Shown in pieces: positions 39,529 through 49,090 of a stretch of DNA of 64,000 bases. The DNA is from Porphyrobacter sp. SLTP (GTDB taxonomy: Bacteria; Pseudomonadota; Alphaproteobacteria; Sphingomonadales; Sphingomonadaceae). Position 1 is the first letter of the stretch. Every line of letters starts with the position of its first letter. A program made the position numbers and the translations under genes. The notes beneath the pieces were generated by a model. The model was not told the DNA's origin. It did not search any database and worked only from the letters and a program-made list of their open reading frames with translations. Location: contig NZ_JAAALE010000011.1 of NCBI RefSeq assembly GCF_009905735.1, positions 62,001 through 126,000 on the forward strand, given 5' to 3'.

Positions 39529-41084
39529 TGAACGCCCCCAACCAATCCGGCTGGAAGCCCGCCATGGAACTCTCCGAAGACGGGATGCACAACGGCCCCG
39601 CCACCACGACCGGCAACCGCGCGCTGATGCTGGAAGAGCCGCTGCTGTTCGAAATCGGCCGCGTCGATGTAACCGGCGTCGATCTGCCCGCAATCGATCC
39701 CGCTGCCCCGACCCGCCTCGGCGGGCTGGCGCGCAGCGAACCCATTGGGCTCGTCGGCCTGACCGAACCTGAAACGGTGCGCCATTACACGCGCCTCAGC
39801 CGCCAGAACTACGGGATCGATCTTGGGTTCTTCCCGCTCGGCAGTTGCACGATGAAGCACAACCCGCGCCTGAACGAGAAGATGGCGCGGCTTCCCGGCT
39901 TTGCCGATATCCACCCACTCGCCCCGCAATCGACGGTGCAGGGCGCGCTGGAGGTGATTCACCAGCTCGGCGGCTGGCTCTGCACGCTTACGGGCATGCC
40001 CGCTGTCGCCATGAGCCCCAAGGCCGGCGCGCATGGCGAGCTGTGCGGCATCCTCGCGATCCGCGCGGCGCATGAAGCCCGCGGCGATGCGCGTGAAGTG
40101 GTGCTGGTGCCCGAAAGCGCCCACGGCACCAACCCCGCCACCGCCGCCTTCGCCAATTACCGCGTCGAGGATATCCCCGCGACGCCGGAAGGGCGGGTCG
40201 ATGTGGCGGCACTCAAGGCCCGCCTCGGGCCGGATGTTGCGGCGGTGATGATCACCAACCCCAATACTTGCGGGTTGTTCGAGAAGGACTTCCGCGAAAT
40301 CGCCGATGCGGTTCATGCGGTCGGCGGCTATGTCTATTGCGACGGGGCGAATTTCAACGCCATCGTCGGCAAGGTGCGCCCAGGCGATCTCGGCGTCGAT
40401 GCCATGCACATCAACCTCCACAAGACCTTCTCCACCCCGCACGGCGGCGGCGGGCCGGGTTCGGGGCCGGTGGTGCTGTCCGAAGCGCTCGCGCCCTATG
40501 CGCCGCTGCCCTTCGTGCGCAAGGATGACGCAGGCACGTTCTACCTCGTTGAGGAAGAAGACCGTGAGGAGCGCGGGCCGACCTTTGGCCGCATGACCGC
40601 GTTCCACGGCCAGATGGGGATGTTCACCCGCGCGCTCACCTACATGCTCAGCCACGGTGCGGACGGGCTGAAGCAGGTGGCCGAAGATGCGGTGCTCAAC
40701 GCCAACTACATCCTGCGCAGCATGGAAGACATCCTCCACGCGCCCTTCGCCGCCAGCGGCCCGTGCATGCATGAAGCGCTGTTCGGCGATAAGGACTTTG
40801 GTGGCGGGCTCTCGACGCTCGATGTCGCCAAGGGCCTGATCGACGAGGGCTATCACCCGATGACGGTCTATTTCCCGCTGGTGGTCCACGGCGCGATGCT
40901 GGTCGAGCCGACCGAGACCGAGAGCAAGGCCGCGATCGACCAGTTCATCACCGCCTTCCGCGCGGTGGTCGAACGGGCGCTGGCAGGTGACGAGGCGCTG
41001 AAGCAGGCCCCTTACTATGCACCCCGCCGCCGTCTTGACGAAACCGGCGCGGCGCGGAAGCCCAAGCTCGCTTACGAGGGGTGA
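39528..41084 (+). CDS. gcvPB: Glycine dehydrogenase (decarboxylating) subunit 2
   Basis: This 518-residue PLP-bearing half of P protein has the cofactor lysine in HINLHKTFSTPHGGGGPG near residue 305. The tail DETGAARKPKLAYEG is usual for the family. ATG at 39528 is preferred over the in-frame GTG one codon earlier because it sits inside the gcvPA stop. Last gene of the glycine operon; no L protein gene is included, as lipoamide dehydrogenase is normally encoded elsewhere. Confidence 0.96.
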   Translation: MNAPNQSGWKPAMELSEDGMHNGPATTTGNRALMLEEPLLFEIGRVDVTGVDLPAIDPAAPTRLGGLARSEPIGLVGLTEPETVRHYTRLSRQNYGIDLGFFPLGSCTMKHNPRLNEKMARLPGFADIHPLAPQSTVQGALEVIHQLGGWLCTLTGMPAVAMSPKAGAHGELCGILAIRAAHEARGDAREVVLVPESAHGTNPATAAFANYRVEDIPATPEGRVDVAALKARLGPDVAAVMITNPNTCGLFEKDFREIADAVHAVGGYVYCDGANFNAIVGKVRPGDLGVDAMHINLHKTFSTPHGGGGPGSGPVVLSEALAPYAPLPFVRKDDAGTFYLVEEEDREERGPTFGRMTAFHGQMGMFTRALTYMLSHGADGLKQVAEDAVLNANYILRSMEDILHAPFAASGPCMHEALFGDKDFGGGLSTLDVAKGLIDEGYHPMTVYFPLVVHGAMLVEPTETESKAAIDQFITAFRAVVERALAGDEALKQAPYYAPRRRLDETGAARKPKLAYEG

Positions 41085-41114
41085 CTTAGAACCTCTCGTT
41101 TACACCGAGATGCT

Positions 41115-42428
41115 CTATGACTTCGGAGGGGCGGGCGGATTGTCCGCCCCTTCAGCCTCAGGCTCGTCCACCACCAGCCGGAACTGTTTGAGATTCACGA
41201 TCGCAAGGTAGAACCCGACCACGGTCAGCACGCTCGACCCGAGCACGGCAAAGCCCGCGCCCTGCGCACCCTTCCACCCGATCGCCAGCTCCAGCATCAC
41301 CAGCGCAAGGATCGTCGGGAACAGCCGGACGAGGAAGGCGACGTGCGCCTTGCCCGCCGAGATCAGCAGCGATTCAAGGCTCGCGCCCACCAGCTCGACC
41401 GCGCCCGCAATGCTGAGGATGATCATCGCCCAGTAGAAGCCGGTGAACTGCTCACCCGCGATCAGGGCAAGGCCCGGGCGGCCGAACAGGATCGCTGTCA
41501 CCACGGCCGTCACCCCGGCAATCGCCGCGATGTTGGCCATCCGCCGCGCAATCTCGACCGCGCCGTCACGCGATTGCACAAGTTCGGGCAGGATCGCCTT
41601 GGAGATCGTCTGCGCCAGCGCGATCAACGCGACGCCAAGCTGGTTGGCGATGCGGAAGCCGCCCGCAAGGTACGCCCCGCCGAAGGTGCCGACCAGCAGG
41701 ATCATCACCTGCTTGCCCGCCACCGCGAGGCTGCCCGACATGTTGGTCGACAGCACGAACCGCCATGCGTCCTTGTGCCGCGCGGGGATCGCCCGCAGGC
41801 TGATCGAGGACAGCGGCACAGGTTGCACCCGCGCAGCGACGATCCACAGCGCAATCGCCGTGCCCACTTCGGACAGGGCAAAGGCGAGGATGAAGCCGGT
41901 CACATCGGGCATCGCCCACCACGCCAGCACTGCGCCGCCCGCGCGGATCACCGGCTGCACCGCTTCGGCCCAGGTCGCGCGGCCATATTCGGAATGCAGC
42001 CGGAGCATTCCGGTCGGTGTGGTGCGGATCGTCAGCAGCGAGATGACGCAATAGGCAAAGGTCAGCCACATCAGCTCCGCCGGCACATCGAGCCAGAGCG
42101 GCGCGGTCAGCACCAGCACCGCTGACGCCAGTGTGCCGACCACCACCGACACCCCGTCCAGCGCGACCGCAAACCCCGTCGCCTCACGTGCGCGTTGGAG
42201 ATCGACGCCCGGCTCGTCCGGGTTGGCCCCCCAGCGCACGATGAACTGCCAGGTCTGGAAGCTGGAAAAGCCGGTGATCGCCTGCCCCAGCGCGATGATC
42301 AGCGCGAAATGGCCAAAGCCCTCCGTGCCCAGCGTGCGTGCGGCAATGGCGAGGTAGACGAGGCTCAGGACCGCGTTGAACCCGCGTCCGCCCAAGAGCC
42401 AGCCCATGTTGGCGAAGACCTGCTTCAT
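41115..42428 (-). CDS. Polysaccharide/lipid-linked oligosaccharide flippase (MOP superfamily)
   Basis: A 437-residue protein with about twelve hydrophobic helices and a Wzx-like N-terminus (NMGWLLGGRGFNAVLSLVYLAIAARTLGTEGFGHFALI). The family exports undecaprenyl-linked sugars or related lipids. No glycosyltransferase genes lie nearby, so its substrate cannot be guessed. It converges with gcvPB, 30 bp away. The 150-bp gap upstream shows no other feature. Confidence 0.85.
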   Translation of the reverse strand: MKQVFANMGWLLGGRGFNAVLSLVYLAIAARTLGTEGFGHFALIIALGQAITGFSSFQTWQFIVRWGANPDEPGVDLQRAREATGFAVALDGVSVVVGTLASAVLVLTAPLWLDVPAELMWLTFAYCVISLLTIRTTPTGMLRLHSEYGRATWAEAVQPVIRAGGAVLAWWAMPDVTGFILAFALSEVGTAIALWIVAARVQPVPLSSISLRAIPARHKDAWRFVLSTNMSGSLAVAGKQVMILLVGTFGGAYLAGGFRIANQLGVALIALAQTISKAILPELVQSRDGAVEIARRMANIAAIAGVTAVVTAILFGRPGLALIAGEQFTGFYWAMIILSIAGAVELVGASLESLLISAGKAHVAFLVRLFPTILALVMLELAIGWKGAQGAGFAVLGSSVLTVVGFYLAIVNLKQFRLVVDEPEAEGADNPPAPPKS

Positions 42429-42578
42429 GCGTGTCCGGCTCGGGCCTTAACGTATCGCCGGGAAGGGCAGGGGTCGGTTTACCATAGCGCGGCGGTGCTT
42501 AGCCGCAAATGACGCATCACGCCAAGCATGGATGGCGCACGGGGCGCAACTAATGTGGCAGCGTGAGGACGCGCCGAC

Positions 42579-43046
42579 CTAGGCCGGGCAGCGTTTGCGG
42601 AGCGGATCGTCCGGGCTCTCGGGCTTGAGTGCGTCGGAAATCCGCAGCCGCTCGCCGTCCGGCATGGCTTCGAGCGAGAGGCGCGTGGGTTGCACCCAGG
42701 TCTCGCCCTCACCTTCCATCACAAGGTCTGCGATTGCATCGTCCCCCTCGTTCCCCATGCCGGAAACGTCACCAACGCTCTCGTAATACTCGATCCGCCG
42801 CGCCGTGATTTCGACCCGCATGTCCGAGGCGGGATCGCAAGTGCCCGTCACTGCGTCCCACACGCCGTGGAAGCGCGCAGGGATCTCGCCAGCGGCAATC
42901 GCCGGATCGAGCCGCGGGCCTGCGCCGTCGCTCATGCTGCCGGACTCAGTCGGGACCGGGGTTTCGGCGGGTGCAGGATCGGCCCCGCTGTCGCAGGCCG
43001 CCAGCAAGAGGGCGAGGGCGATCAAGGGAAGGCGGCGCATCTCCAT
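42579..43046 (-). CDS. Small lipoprotein of unknown function
   Basis: About 155 residues with a lipoprotein signal MRRLPLIALALLLAAC (lipobox LLAAC). A Pro/Glu/Ser-rich linker follows, then a domain starting GEIPARFHGVWDAVTGTCDP and ending with LRKRC, giving two mature cysteines that may pair. The start is either 43046 (TGATG with the mmsA stop) or 43040. Similar small lipoproteins with a FxGxW motif are common in sphingomonads; I know no function. It is coupled to mmsA. Confidence 0.68.
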   Translation of the reverse strand: MEMRRLPLIALALLLAACDSGADPAPAETPVPTESGSMSDGAGPRLDPAIAAGEIPARFHGVWDAVTGTCDPASDMRVEITARRIEYYESVGDVSGMGNEGDDAIADLVMEGEGETWVQPTRLSLEAMPDGERLRISDALKPESPDDPLRKRCPA

Positions 43047-44539
43047 CACCCCATCGTCGGAATCACGAAGGCGTTGGAGCCGTCCTGCGACCCATCGGGC
43101 CAGCGCTGGGTGATCTTCTTGTTCTTGGTCCAGAACCTGAGGCCCTCGGTCCCATATTGGTCGATATCGCCAAAGCCCGAACGCTTCCACCCGCCGAAGG
43201 AGTGGTAGGCGACCGGCACCGGGATCGGCACATTGATGCCGACCATGCCGACATTGACCCGCGCGGCAAATTCACGCGCGGCGTGGCCGTTGCGGGTGAA
43301 GATCGCGACGCCGTTGCCATACTGGTGCTCGGAGGGGAGCCGCACGGCTTCCTCGAAATCGGCGGCGCGCACGATCTGGAGCACGGGGCCGAAGATTTCC
43401 TCTTGGTACGACTTCATCTGCGGAGTGACATGGTCGATCAGCGTCGGGCCGACGAAGAAGCCCTTCTCGTGGCCTTGCAGCGAGAAACCGCGCCCGTCGA
43501 CGACGATCTCGGCGCCCTCTTCCTCGGCGGTGGTGATCCACTGCTCGATCCGCGCCTTGTGCTCGGGCGTGACCACCGGGCCATAATCCGCCTCGGGATC
43601 GTTGGAGACACCGATGCGGAGGCCCGCGATGGACTTGAGGAGCTTTTCCTTGAGGCGCTCGGCGGTCTCTTCGCCCACCGGCACCACCACGGGCAGCGCC
43701 ATGCAGCGCTCGCCTGCCGAGCCGAAGGCCGCGCCGGTCAGATCGGTGACGACCTGATCCAAGTCGGCATCAGGCAGCACGATCCCGTGGTTCTTCGCCC
43801 CTCCGAAGGCCTGCACGCGCTTGTTGTTGGCCGAGCCGCGCGCGTAGATATATTGCGCGATATCAGATGAGCCGACGAAGCTGATCGCGGCGATATCGGG
43901 GTGATCGATGATCGCGTCGACCATCTCCTTGTCGCCGTGGACGACCTGGAGCAGCCCCTCGGGCGCGCCTGCTTCGAGGAACAGCTCGGCCAGCCGCACC
44001 GGCACCGAAGGGTCACGTTCCGAAGGCTTGAGAATGAAAGCATTGCCCGCCGCGCAGGCCATGCCGAACATCCACATCGGGATCATCGCCGGGAAGTTGA
44101 ACGGGGTGATCCCTGCGCCGATGCCGAGCGGCTGGCGCATCGAATAGACATCGATCCCCGGCCCTGCGCCGTGGGTATATTCACCCTTCATGATCTGCGG
44201 CAGGCCGCAGGCATATTCGATCACTTCCAGCCCGCGCTGCACATCGCCCTTGGCATCAGGCACGGTCTTGCCATGCTCTGACGAGAGCATCTCGGCGAGG
44301 CTCTGCATGTTCGCTTCGACCAGCGCCTTGAAAGCGAACATCACCCGCGCGCGGCGCTGCGGGTTGGTGGCGGCCCAGGCGGGCTGGACGCGCTTCGCGG
44401 TCTCCACCGCGCGGGCGAGCAACGCGGCATCGCCCAGCGCGACTTCGGCCTGCACTTCGCCGGTCGAAGGGTTCCAGATGGCGTGCTTGCGGGTCGGGGC
44501 CGGGCTGTCGCCGACGATGAAATGGTCGATCTGACGCAT
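43046..44539 (-). CDS. mmsA: CoA-acylating methylmalonate-semialdehyde dehydrogenase
   Basis: This 497-residue aldehyde dehydrogenase converts methylmalonate or malonate semialdehyde to propionyl- or acetyl-CoA in valine, thymine and inositol breakdown. The catalytic Cys279 lies in SAGERCMALP. The usual ALDH general-base glutamate is replaced by Asn250 in FGGAKNHGIVLPDA, the hallmark of the CoA-acylating family. The ATG at 44539 gives the expected N-terminus; an upstream in-frame TTG at 44593 is less likely. Confidence 0.94.
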   Translation of the reverse strand: MRQIDHFIVGDSPAPTRKHAIWNPSTGEVQAEVALGDAALLARAVETAKRVQPAWAATNPQRRARVMFAFKALVEANMQSLAEMLSSEHGKTVPDAKGDVQRGLEVIEYACGLPQIMKGEYTHGAGPGIDVYSMRQPLGIGAGITPFNFPAMIPMWMFGMACAAGNAFILKPSERDPSVPVRLAELFLEAGAPEGLLQVVHGDKEMVDAIIDHPDIAAISFVGSSDIAQYIYARGSANNKRVQAFGGAKNHGIVLPDADLDQVVTDLTGAAFGSAGERCMALPVVVPVGEETAERLKEKLLKSIAGLRIGVSNDPEADYGPVVTPEHKARIEQWITTAEEEGAEIVVDGRGFSLQGHEKGFFVGPTLIDHVTPQMKSYQEEIFGPVLQIVRAADFEEAVRLPSEHQYGNGVAIFTRNGHAAREFAARVNVGMVGINVPIPVPVAYHSFGGWKRSGFGDIDQYGTEGLRFWTKNKKITQRWPDGSQDGSNAFVIPTMG

Positions 44540-44676
44540 GGGTGGGGTCTCCTGTCTGGCCTCCCCAATGCCCCCCAAGCGCTGCCCATGCAACCCTCGC
44601 GGCTCCCCTCAAAAGTGCTGGCGCGGCGGGGCGCGGCAGGGCAGGTTGTGCGTGCGACGAGACGAGAGAGGGACAG

Positions 44677-45603
44677 ATGATGGGCAGGCTTCGGGCAGGA
44701 CTGGCAGCGCTGGCTGCAATGACAATGGGCAGCGGCGCGCTGGCCGAGGACACGCCCGGCCTTGTCATCCCCGAAACCCTCGAACTCGCCGCCACCGGCT
44801 ACACCTTCACCGAGGGCCCGGCGTGGGACGGGGCGCGGATCATCTTCAGCGATATTCCGGGCGATGCGGTGCATGTGCTGGTGCGGGGGGAGAGCGCGGC
44901 GCGGGTGCTCTATGCCCCGTCCGCCAATGCCAACGGCCACACCTTCGATCTTCAGGGCCGCCTTATCAACGCTGAACACGGCAGCGGCGCGATCACCCGC
45001 TGGACGCCGGAGGGTGGCCGGGAGGTGATCGTCGCGGCGTATCAGGGCAAGCGCCTCAACAGCCCCAATGATGTGGTCGTTCGCAGCGACGGGCTGATGC
45101 TGTTCACCGATCCGCCCTACGGCCTCGGCCAGCGGACCAGCGAAGTCGGCTTCTCGGGCGTCTACGCCTTCGACGAGGCGAGCGGGCGGATGGTGCTGAT
45201 CGACGATGGGCTGAGCCGTCCCAACGGCCTCGCGCTCTCGCCTGACGAGAGGGTGCTCTATGTCGGCGACACTGCAACGCAGACCGTGTGGGCCTATGAC
45301 CTTGCCGCCGACGGCACGGCCTCGGGCAAGCGGTTGGTGGTCGATGTGACCGATGACACCAAGCCGGGGCGCGTGGACGGCCTGCGGGTCGATACGGCGG
45401 GGCGCGTGTGGTTCACCTGCCCCGGCGGGGTGTGCGTGGTCGATCCGGCCAGCGGCGCAGTGATCGAGCGCCTCGCCACACCCAAGCGGGCGACCAATCT
45501 GGCATGGGGCGGAGCTGACTTGTCCGAGTTGTACATCACCGCACAGACCGACGTGTACCGGGTGAAGACCCGGGCAAAGGGCATCGGATCGTCGTCGCGC
45601 TAA
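44677..45603 (+). CDS. Exported SMP-30/gluconolactonase-family protein
   Basis: This 308-residue beta-propeller protein has a signal peptide (about 1-22, ending ALA). Family motifs are YTFTEGPAWDG, NSPNDVVVRSDGLMLFTDPPYGL and LSRPNGLALSPDERVLYVGDT, which supply metal ligands (Glu, Asn, Asp). Members hydrolyse lactones or related esters. The start at 44677 has GAGAGAGGGACAG upstream. It stands alone, divergent from mmsA. Confidence 0.88.
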   Translation: MMGRLRAGLAALAAMTMGSGALAEDTPGLVIPETLELAATGYTFTEGPAWDGARIIFSDIPGDAVHVLVRGESAARVLYAPSANANGHTFDLQGRLINAEHGSGAITRWTPEGGREVIVAAYQGKRLNSPNDVVVRSDGLMLFTDPPYGLGQRTSEVGFSGVYAFDEASGRMVLIDDGLSRPNGLALSPDERVLYVGDTATQTVWAYDLAADGTASGKRLVVDVTDDTKPGRVDGLRVDTAGRVWFTCPGGVCVVDPASGAVIERLATPKRATNLAWGGADLSELYITAQTDVYRVKTRAKGIGSSSR

Positions 45604-45630
45604 AGCCCCCTCCCCTGGGGACGGGAGAAG

Positions 45631-46983
45631 CTATCCCGAAGGGATCAGCGTGATCTCGGTCTGGCGCCCGTCGATATAGCGCACGGCTGTGCCGTCGAAG
45701 AAGGCATCCTCCTCGGTGCGGAAATCGACCCGCTGGCCGCCCCATTCGGGCACGTTGGCGTAAGAGGTCAACTCGATCGACCAGGCGGTGTTCGCCCTGA
45801 TCGGCCCGCTGCCGCGAGGGTCGGCCTTCTGATTGTCCCAGAACCCGATGCTCGGCCCCGCGCCGTGGCCGTGGTGGCCGATGGGGTGGGTGTAGATCGA
45901 CGGGTCCAGTCCCGCTGCAATGCTATCGGCGCGCGCCTGTGCCAGCGCGTCATTGCCCGAACGGCCCACGGCAAAGGCGCGGGTGAGGAAGTCCTGTACA
46001 CGGTTGCTGTTCGCCAGACCCGCCCGCAGCCCCGCCGGTGCTGCGGTCTCGCCCGGCTTCAGGACGTAGGCCAGATGCTGGGTGTCGGTATTGAGCCTGA
46101 GATAGGTGATGCCGAAATCGGTCCACAAGAGATCACCCGGCTGGATCACCTCAGCGCCTTCGATCATGCCCTTGGCCCCCTGCCGCTGGATCGCGACCGA
46201 GGGGTGGAACCACGGGTCGAGACCCAGCGCCATCAGCCGGTCACGATACCACCATTGCACCTGCTCCGCCGTGGTGACGCCGGGGGTGATGACTTTCCTC
46301 GAAAACGCCTCGCCGATCACCGAGTGGGCGATGCGGACGACCGTGGGATAAAGCGCCATCTCCGCAGGGGTGCGCGTTTCGAGCCAGCGGATCGCGAGGT
46401 TCTCGCCGCTGACGACCCGGTCATGCAGTGCAGGCGGCAGGGCCCGCATGAACTTCTCATACTGGCTCAGCGTCATGCCGTCGGCGAACTGGTAGAGGTC
46501 TGACGCGTTGATCGCGATTTTCGCGGGGTCTTTCGCCGCGATCAGATCGGCGACGGCCTGCCACTGGTTGGGCTGTGTGTCGGGATCCCACGTCGGCGCG
46601 AACAGCCCGCCGAGGCCATAGCGGCTGACGGTCAGGCGCTCGACAGGCTTGCCCTCGCCCGGATCGTGGAACACGAGGATCGTGCGGCGGCGGGCGTGCA
46701 TGTTCTCGGCATCGAGCATGGTGGCGACCACCGGCTCTTCGAAATATTCGCGCGCGACCAGCAGCCACAGGTCGATCCCCTCTTCGCGCATGATCTGCGG
46801 GATGATGGTATCGAGCCGTTCGGCAAGGATGCGGTTCTCAAGCTCGGCGCGCTCGCGCGGGGCGAGGATGCGGGGCAGGGCGGGTGCGGGCTGCTCGGTC
46901 TCGCTCAGGGCGAGCGGCGTGTCGGCGAGCACAGGCGTTGCCGCCAGCAGCGCTGCCCAAGAAATCAAATGCCGCGCGATCAT
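45631..46983 (-). CDS. Exported M24-family metallopeptidase (Xaa-Pro aminopeptidase-like)
   Basis: A 450-residue protein with a signal peptide (ending VLA, about residue 20), an N-terminal creatinase-like domain and a C-terminal pita-bread domain. Metal ligands are recognisable in LLWTDFGITYLRLNTD, HPIGHHGHGAGPSIGFWD and SIELTSYANVPEWGGQRVDFRTEEDAFF, though the second aspartate is spaced unusually (D-x-x-x-x-x-x-N-T-D). The periplasmic location and the spacing leave open whether it is an active prolidase. It converges with the SMP-30 gene. Confidence 0.85.
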   Translation of the reverse strand: MIARHLISWAALLAATPVLADTPLALSETEQPAPALPRILAPRERAELENRILAERLDTIIPQIMREEGIDLWLLVAREYFEEPVVATMLDAENMHARRRTILVFHDPGEGKPVERLTVSRYGLGGLFAPTWDPDTQPNQWQAVADLIAAKDPAKIAINASDLYQFADGMTLSQYEKFMRALPPALHDRVVSGENLAIRWLETRTPAEMALYPTVVRIAHSVIGEAFSRKVITPGVTTAEQVQWWYRDRLMALGLDPWFHPSVAIQRQGAKGMIEGAEVIQPGDLLWTDFGITYLRLNTDTQHLAYVLKPGETAAPAGLRAGLANSNRVQDFLTRAFAVGRSGNDALAQARADSIAAGLDPSIYTHPIGHHGHGAGPSIGFWDNQKADPRGSGPIRANTAWSIELTSYANVPEWGGQRVDFRTEEDAFFDGTAVRYIDGRQTEITLIPSG

Positions 46984-47040
46984 GCTCGTCCCCTGTCCGT
47001 TGCCGCGCCGGTTCTGGCGCGGAGAGGGCCGGGGATCAAG

Positions 47041-47826
47041 CTAATCCCCGTCTGCGCTCCCATCATCGAACCCGATCCGCTCGGCCGCTGCACCGCTCAT
47101 GATGAAGCCGATGGGCCGCTCGGTCTCCTCCTGCAAATGCGCGATCAGGCTGGCGGTGCGGGCGAGGAGCGAGATGCCCTTCAGTGCCGCGAGCGGGAAG
47201 CCCGCGTCGAGCATGACGGCCGGGATCGCGCCGTTGACGTTGATGGGAAGCGCGCGGCCGATCGCCTCGGGCAGCACGGCTTCGATGGTGCGCAGCATGG
47301 CGATGTGCTTGCCTTCCATCCCGTGCTCCTTGGCGAGCGCCAACAAGCGGTGCGCGCGCGGGTCGCCGCCGGAATGCTGGGGGTGGCCGAAGCCGGGGAT
47401 CGCCTTCTTCTCGGCCCGCAACGCCCTGATCGCAGCGGTCGCTGCGGCGGCGGGATCGCCACCCTCGGCGACGACTTGCGCATAGAACTTGCCCGCGACC
47501 TCGGCGCTGCCCAGCACCACGGAACCGCAGCCGAGCAGTCCCGCAGCGACCGCGCCATGGAAGGCTTCGGGCGCGGCGGCGTAGGTCATGCGGGTGGCGA
47601 CCACGCTCGGCACCAGCCCATGTTCGGCAATCGCGCACAGCACCGCATCAGCGAGCGCCTTCTGCTTCGGCGAGGGCATGGTGCCCGTCACCAGCAGCCA
47701 GAAATAGCTCGTGAAGTCGACATGTCCGATGACCTCGCTACACAGATCCATCCCCCGCACCGTGATGCTCGTCGCATCCGAGGTGCAGATCGAGGTGACG
47801 GCGTTATCCTGCTTGCCGATGCGCAT
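47041..47826 (-). CDS. Citrate-synthase-family lyase (citryl-CoA lyase-like)
   Basis: A 261-residue short citrate-synthase-fold protein. It carries GFGHPQHSGGDPRAHRLLALA near residue 150, the CoA/oxaloacetate-type segment with the catalytic His, and VNGAIPAVMLDAGFP near 205. Full-length citrate synthases are about 430 residues. This short form is usually annotated citryl-CoA lyase and often sits beside a class III CoA-transferase, as here. It may cleave or form a citramalyl- or citryl-like CoA ester. The double operator at 47839-47870 lies 13 bp before its ATG. Confidence 0.8.
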   Translation of the reverse strand: MRIGKQDNAVTSICTSDATSITVRGMDLCSEVIGHVDFTSYFWLLVTGTMPSPKQKALADAVLCAIAEHGLVPSVVATRMTYAAAPEAFHGAVAAGLLGCGSVVLGSAEVAGKFYAQVVAEGGDPAAAATAAIRALRAEKKAIPGFGHPQHSGGDPRAHRLLALAKEHGMEGKHIAMLRTIEAVLPEAIGRALPINVNGAIPAVMLDAGFPLAALKGISLLARTASLIAHLQEETERPIGFIMSGAAAERIGFDDGSADGD

Positions 47827-47838
47827 GGGGCATTCCTT

Positions 47839-47870
47839 TTCGATATTCGAAGTTGATTTCGGTATGCGAA
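47839..47870. promoter_or_regulatory. Double operator A: two TTCG-N5-CGAA boxes
   Basis: TTCG-N5-CGAA at 47839-47851 and again at 47858-47870, with starts 19 bp apart and GTTGA in the linker. The same 32-bp arrangement occurs at 50146-50177 with closely similar linker sequence. Here it lies between the lyase (13 bp) and the divergent CoA-transferase (60 bp). The IclR-family protein encoded at 49071-49901 is the obvious candidate to bind it. Palindromes are read directly; the binding protein is inferred. Confidence 0.75.
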
Positions 47871-47929
47871 GAATATAGTGTCACATCGAACCCAAGGCAA
47901 GCTTGGGACAAGCAGATGGGATTTGTTGG

Positions 47930-49090
47930 ATGACAGCTCGGCCATTAGCAGGCGTTACCGTGCTCGAAATGGGCACCTTCATCACGGGCCCTGCCGCCGG
48001 GATGCTGCTGGCCGACCTGGGCGCGGATGTCATCAAGGTCGAACAGCCGGGCACGGGCGATCCGTTCCGCAGCTTCAAGGGCGAACTCTACTCGCCGCAT
48101 TTCCAGACATACAACCGCAACAAGCGTTCCATCACAATTGACCCCAAGAAGGAAAGCGATCTTTTGGTGCTCGACCGTCTGGTCGCAGACGCGGACGTCT
48201 TCATCCAGAACTTCCGCCCAGGCGTGGCAGCGCGGCTGAATGTCGATGCCGAGCGGCTCCAAGGGATCAATCCCGCGCTGGTCTATGCCTCGATCTCCGG
48301 CTTCGGCAGCGAGGGGCCGGAGCGTGATCGCCCTGCGTTCGACACGGTCGCCCAGGCCGCGTCCGGCTTCCTCAGGCTGCTGGTCAACCCCGAACACCCC
48401 CGCGTCGTCGGCCCCGCCATTGCTGACGCCATGACCGGCTTCTACACCGCCTTGGGCATCCTCGCCGCGCTGAACGAGCGGCACCTGACCGGCAAGGGCC
48501 GTGTGGTCGAAACCTCGATGTTCGAGGCGATGTGCCACTTCAACCTCGACGATTTCACCCACCTGCTCTCCGCCGATCAGGTGATGGGGCCCTACAGCCG
48601 CCCGCATGTGTCGCAGAGTTACGTGTTCCAGTGCGCTGACGGCAAGTGGCTGGCGCTCCACATGTCCTCCCCGCCCAAGTTCTGGGAGAACCTCGCGGTC
48701 GCCGTGGGCCAGCCCGATATGCTGAGCCTCCCCGCTTTTGAAAGCCGCGATGCGCGCATTGCCCATTATGAAGACGTGGTCGCCTTCCTCGCCCCGATCT
48801 TCGCGACACAGACCCGCGATCACTGGACCGCGGAGCTGACCCGCCTCGAAGTCCCCAATTCGCGCGTTTACGACAGCGCCGAAGTGCTGGCGACCGAGCA
48901 GGCCAAGGTGCTCGGTATCGAAGTCAGTGACCCCAACGGGCCGATGGGCACCTTCCGCACGATCCGTTTCCCGCTCAGTTTCGATGGCGAGCGGATGGAC
49001 AGCGTCACCGCGCCGCCCCTATTGGGAGCCGACGACGCGGCTGTCCGCCGCTCCATCGAAAGGCCAGTGCATGGGATCCGCAGGGGCTGA
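47930..49090 (+). CDS. Class III (CaiB/BaiF) CoA-transferase
   Basis: A 386-residue enzyme that moves CoA between carboxylic acids through an aspartyl-CoA intermediate. The N-terminus LAGVTVLEMGTFITGPAAGMLLADLGADVIKVE and the central DAMTGFYTALGILAAL (catalytic Asp near residue 168) are family marks. ATG at 47930 fits; a TTG at 47903 would add nine residues. It pairs with the lyase across the operator, suggesting a route in which an organic acid is activated to a CoA ester and then cleaved. The IclR gene overlaps its last 20 bp. Confidence 0.9.
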   Translation: MTARPLAGVTVLEMGTFITGPAAGMLLADLGADVIKVEQPGTGDPFRSFKGELYSPHFQTYNRNKRSITIDPKKESDLLVLDRLVADADVFIQNFRPGVAARLNVDAERLQGINPALVYASISGFGSEGPERDRPAFDTVAQAASGFLRLLVNPEHPRVVGPAIADAMTGFYTALGILAALNERHLTGKGRVVETSMFEAMCHFNLDDFTHLLSADQVMGPYSRPHVSQSYVFQCADGKWLALHMSSPPKFWENLAVAVGQPDMLSLPAFESRDARIAHYEDVVAFLAPIFATQTRDHWTAELTRLEVPNSRVYDSAEVLATEQAKVLGIEVSDPNGPMGTFRTIRFPLSFDGERMDSVTAPPLLGADDAAVRRSIERPVHGIRRG

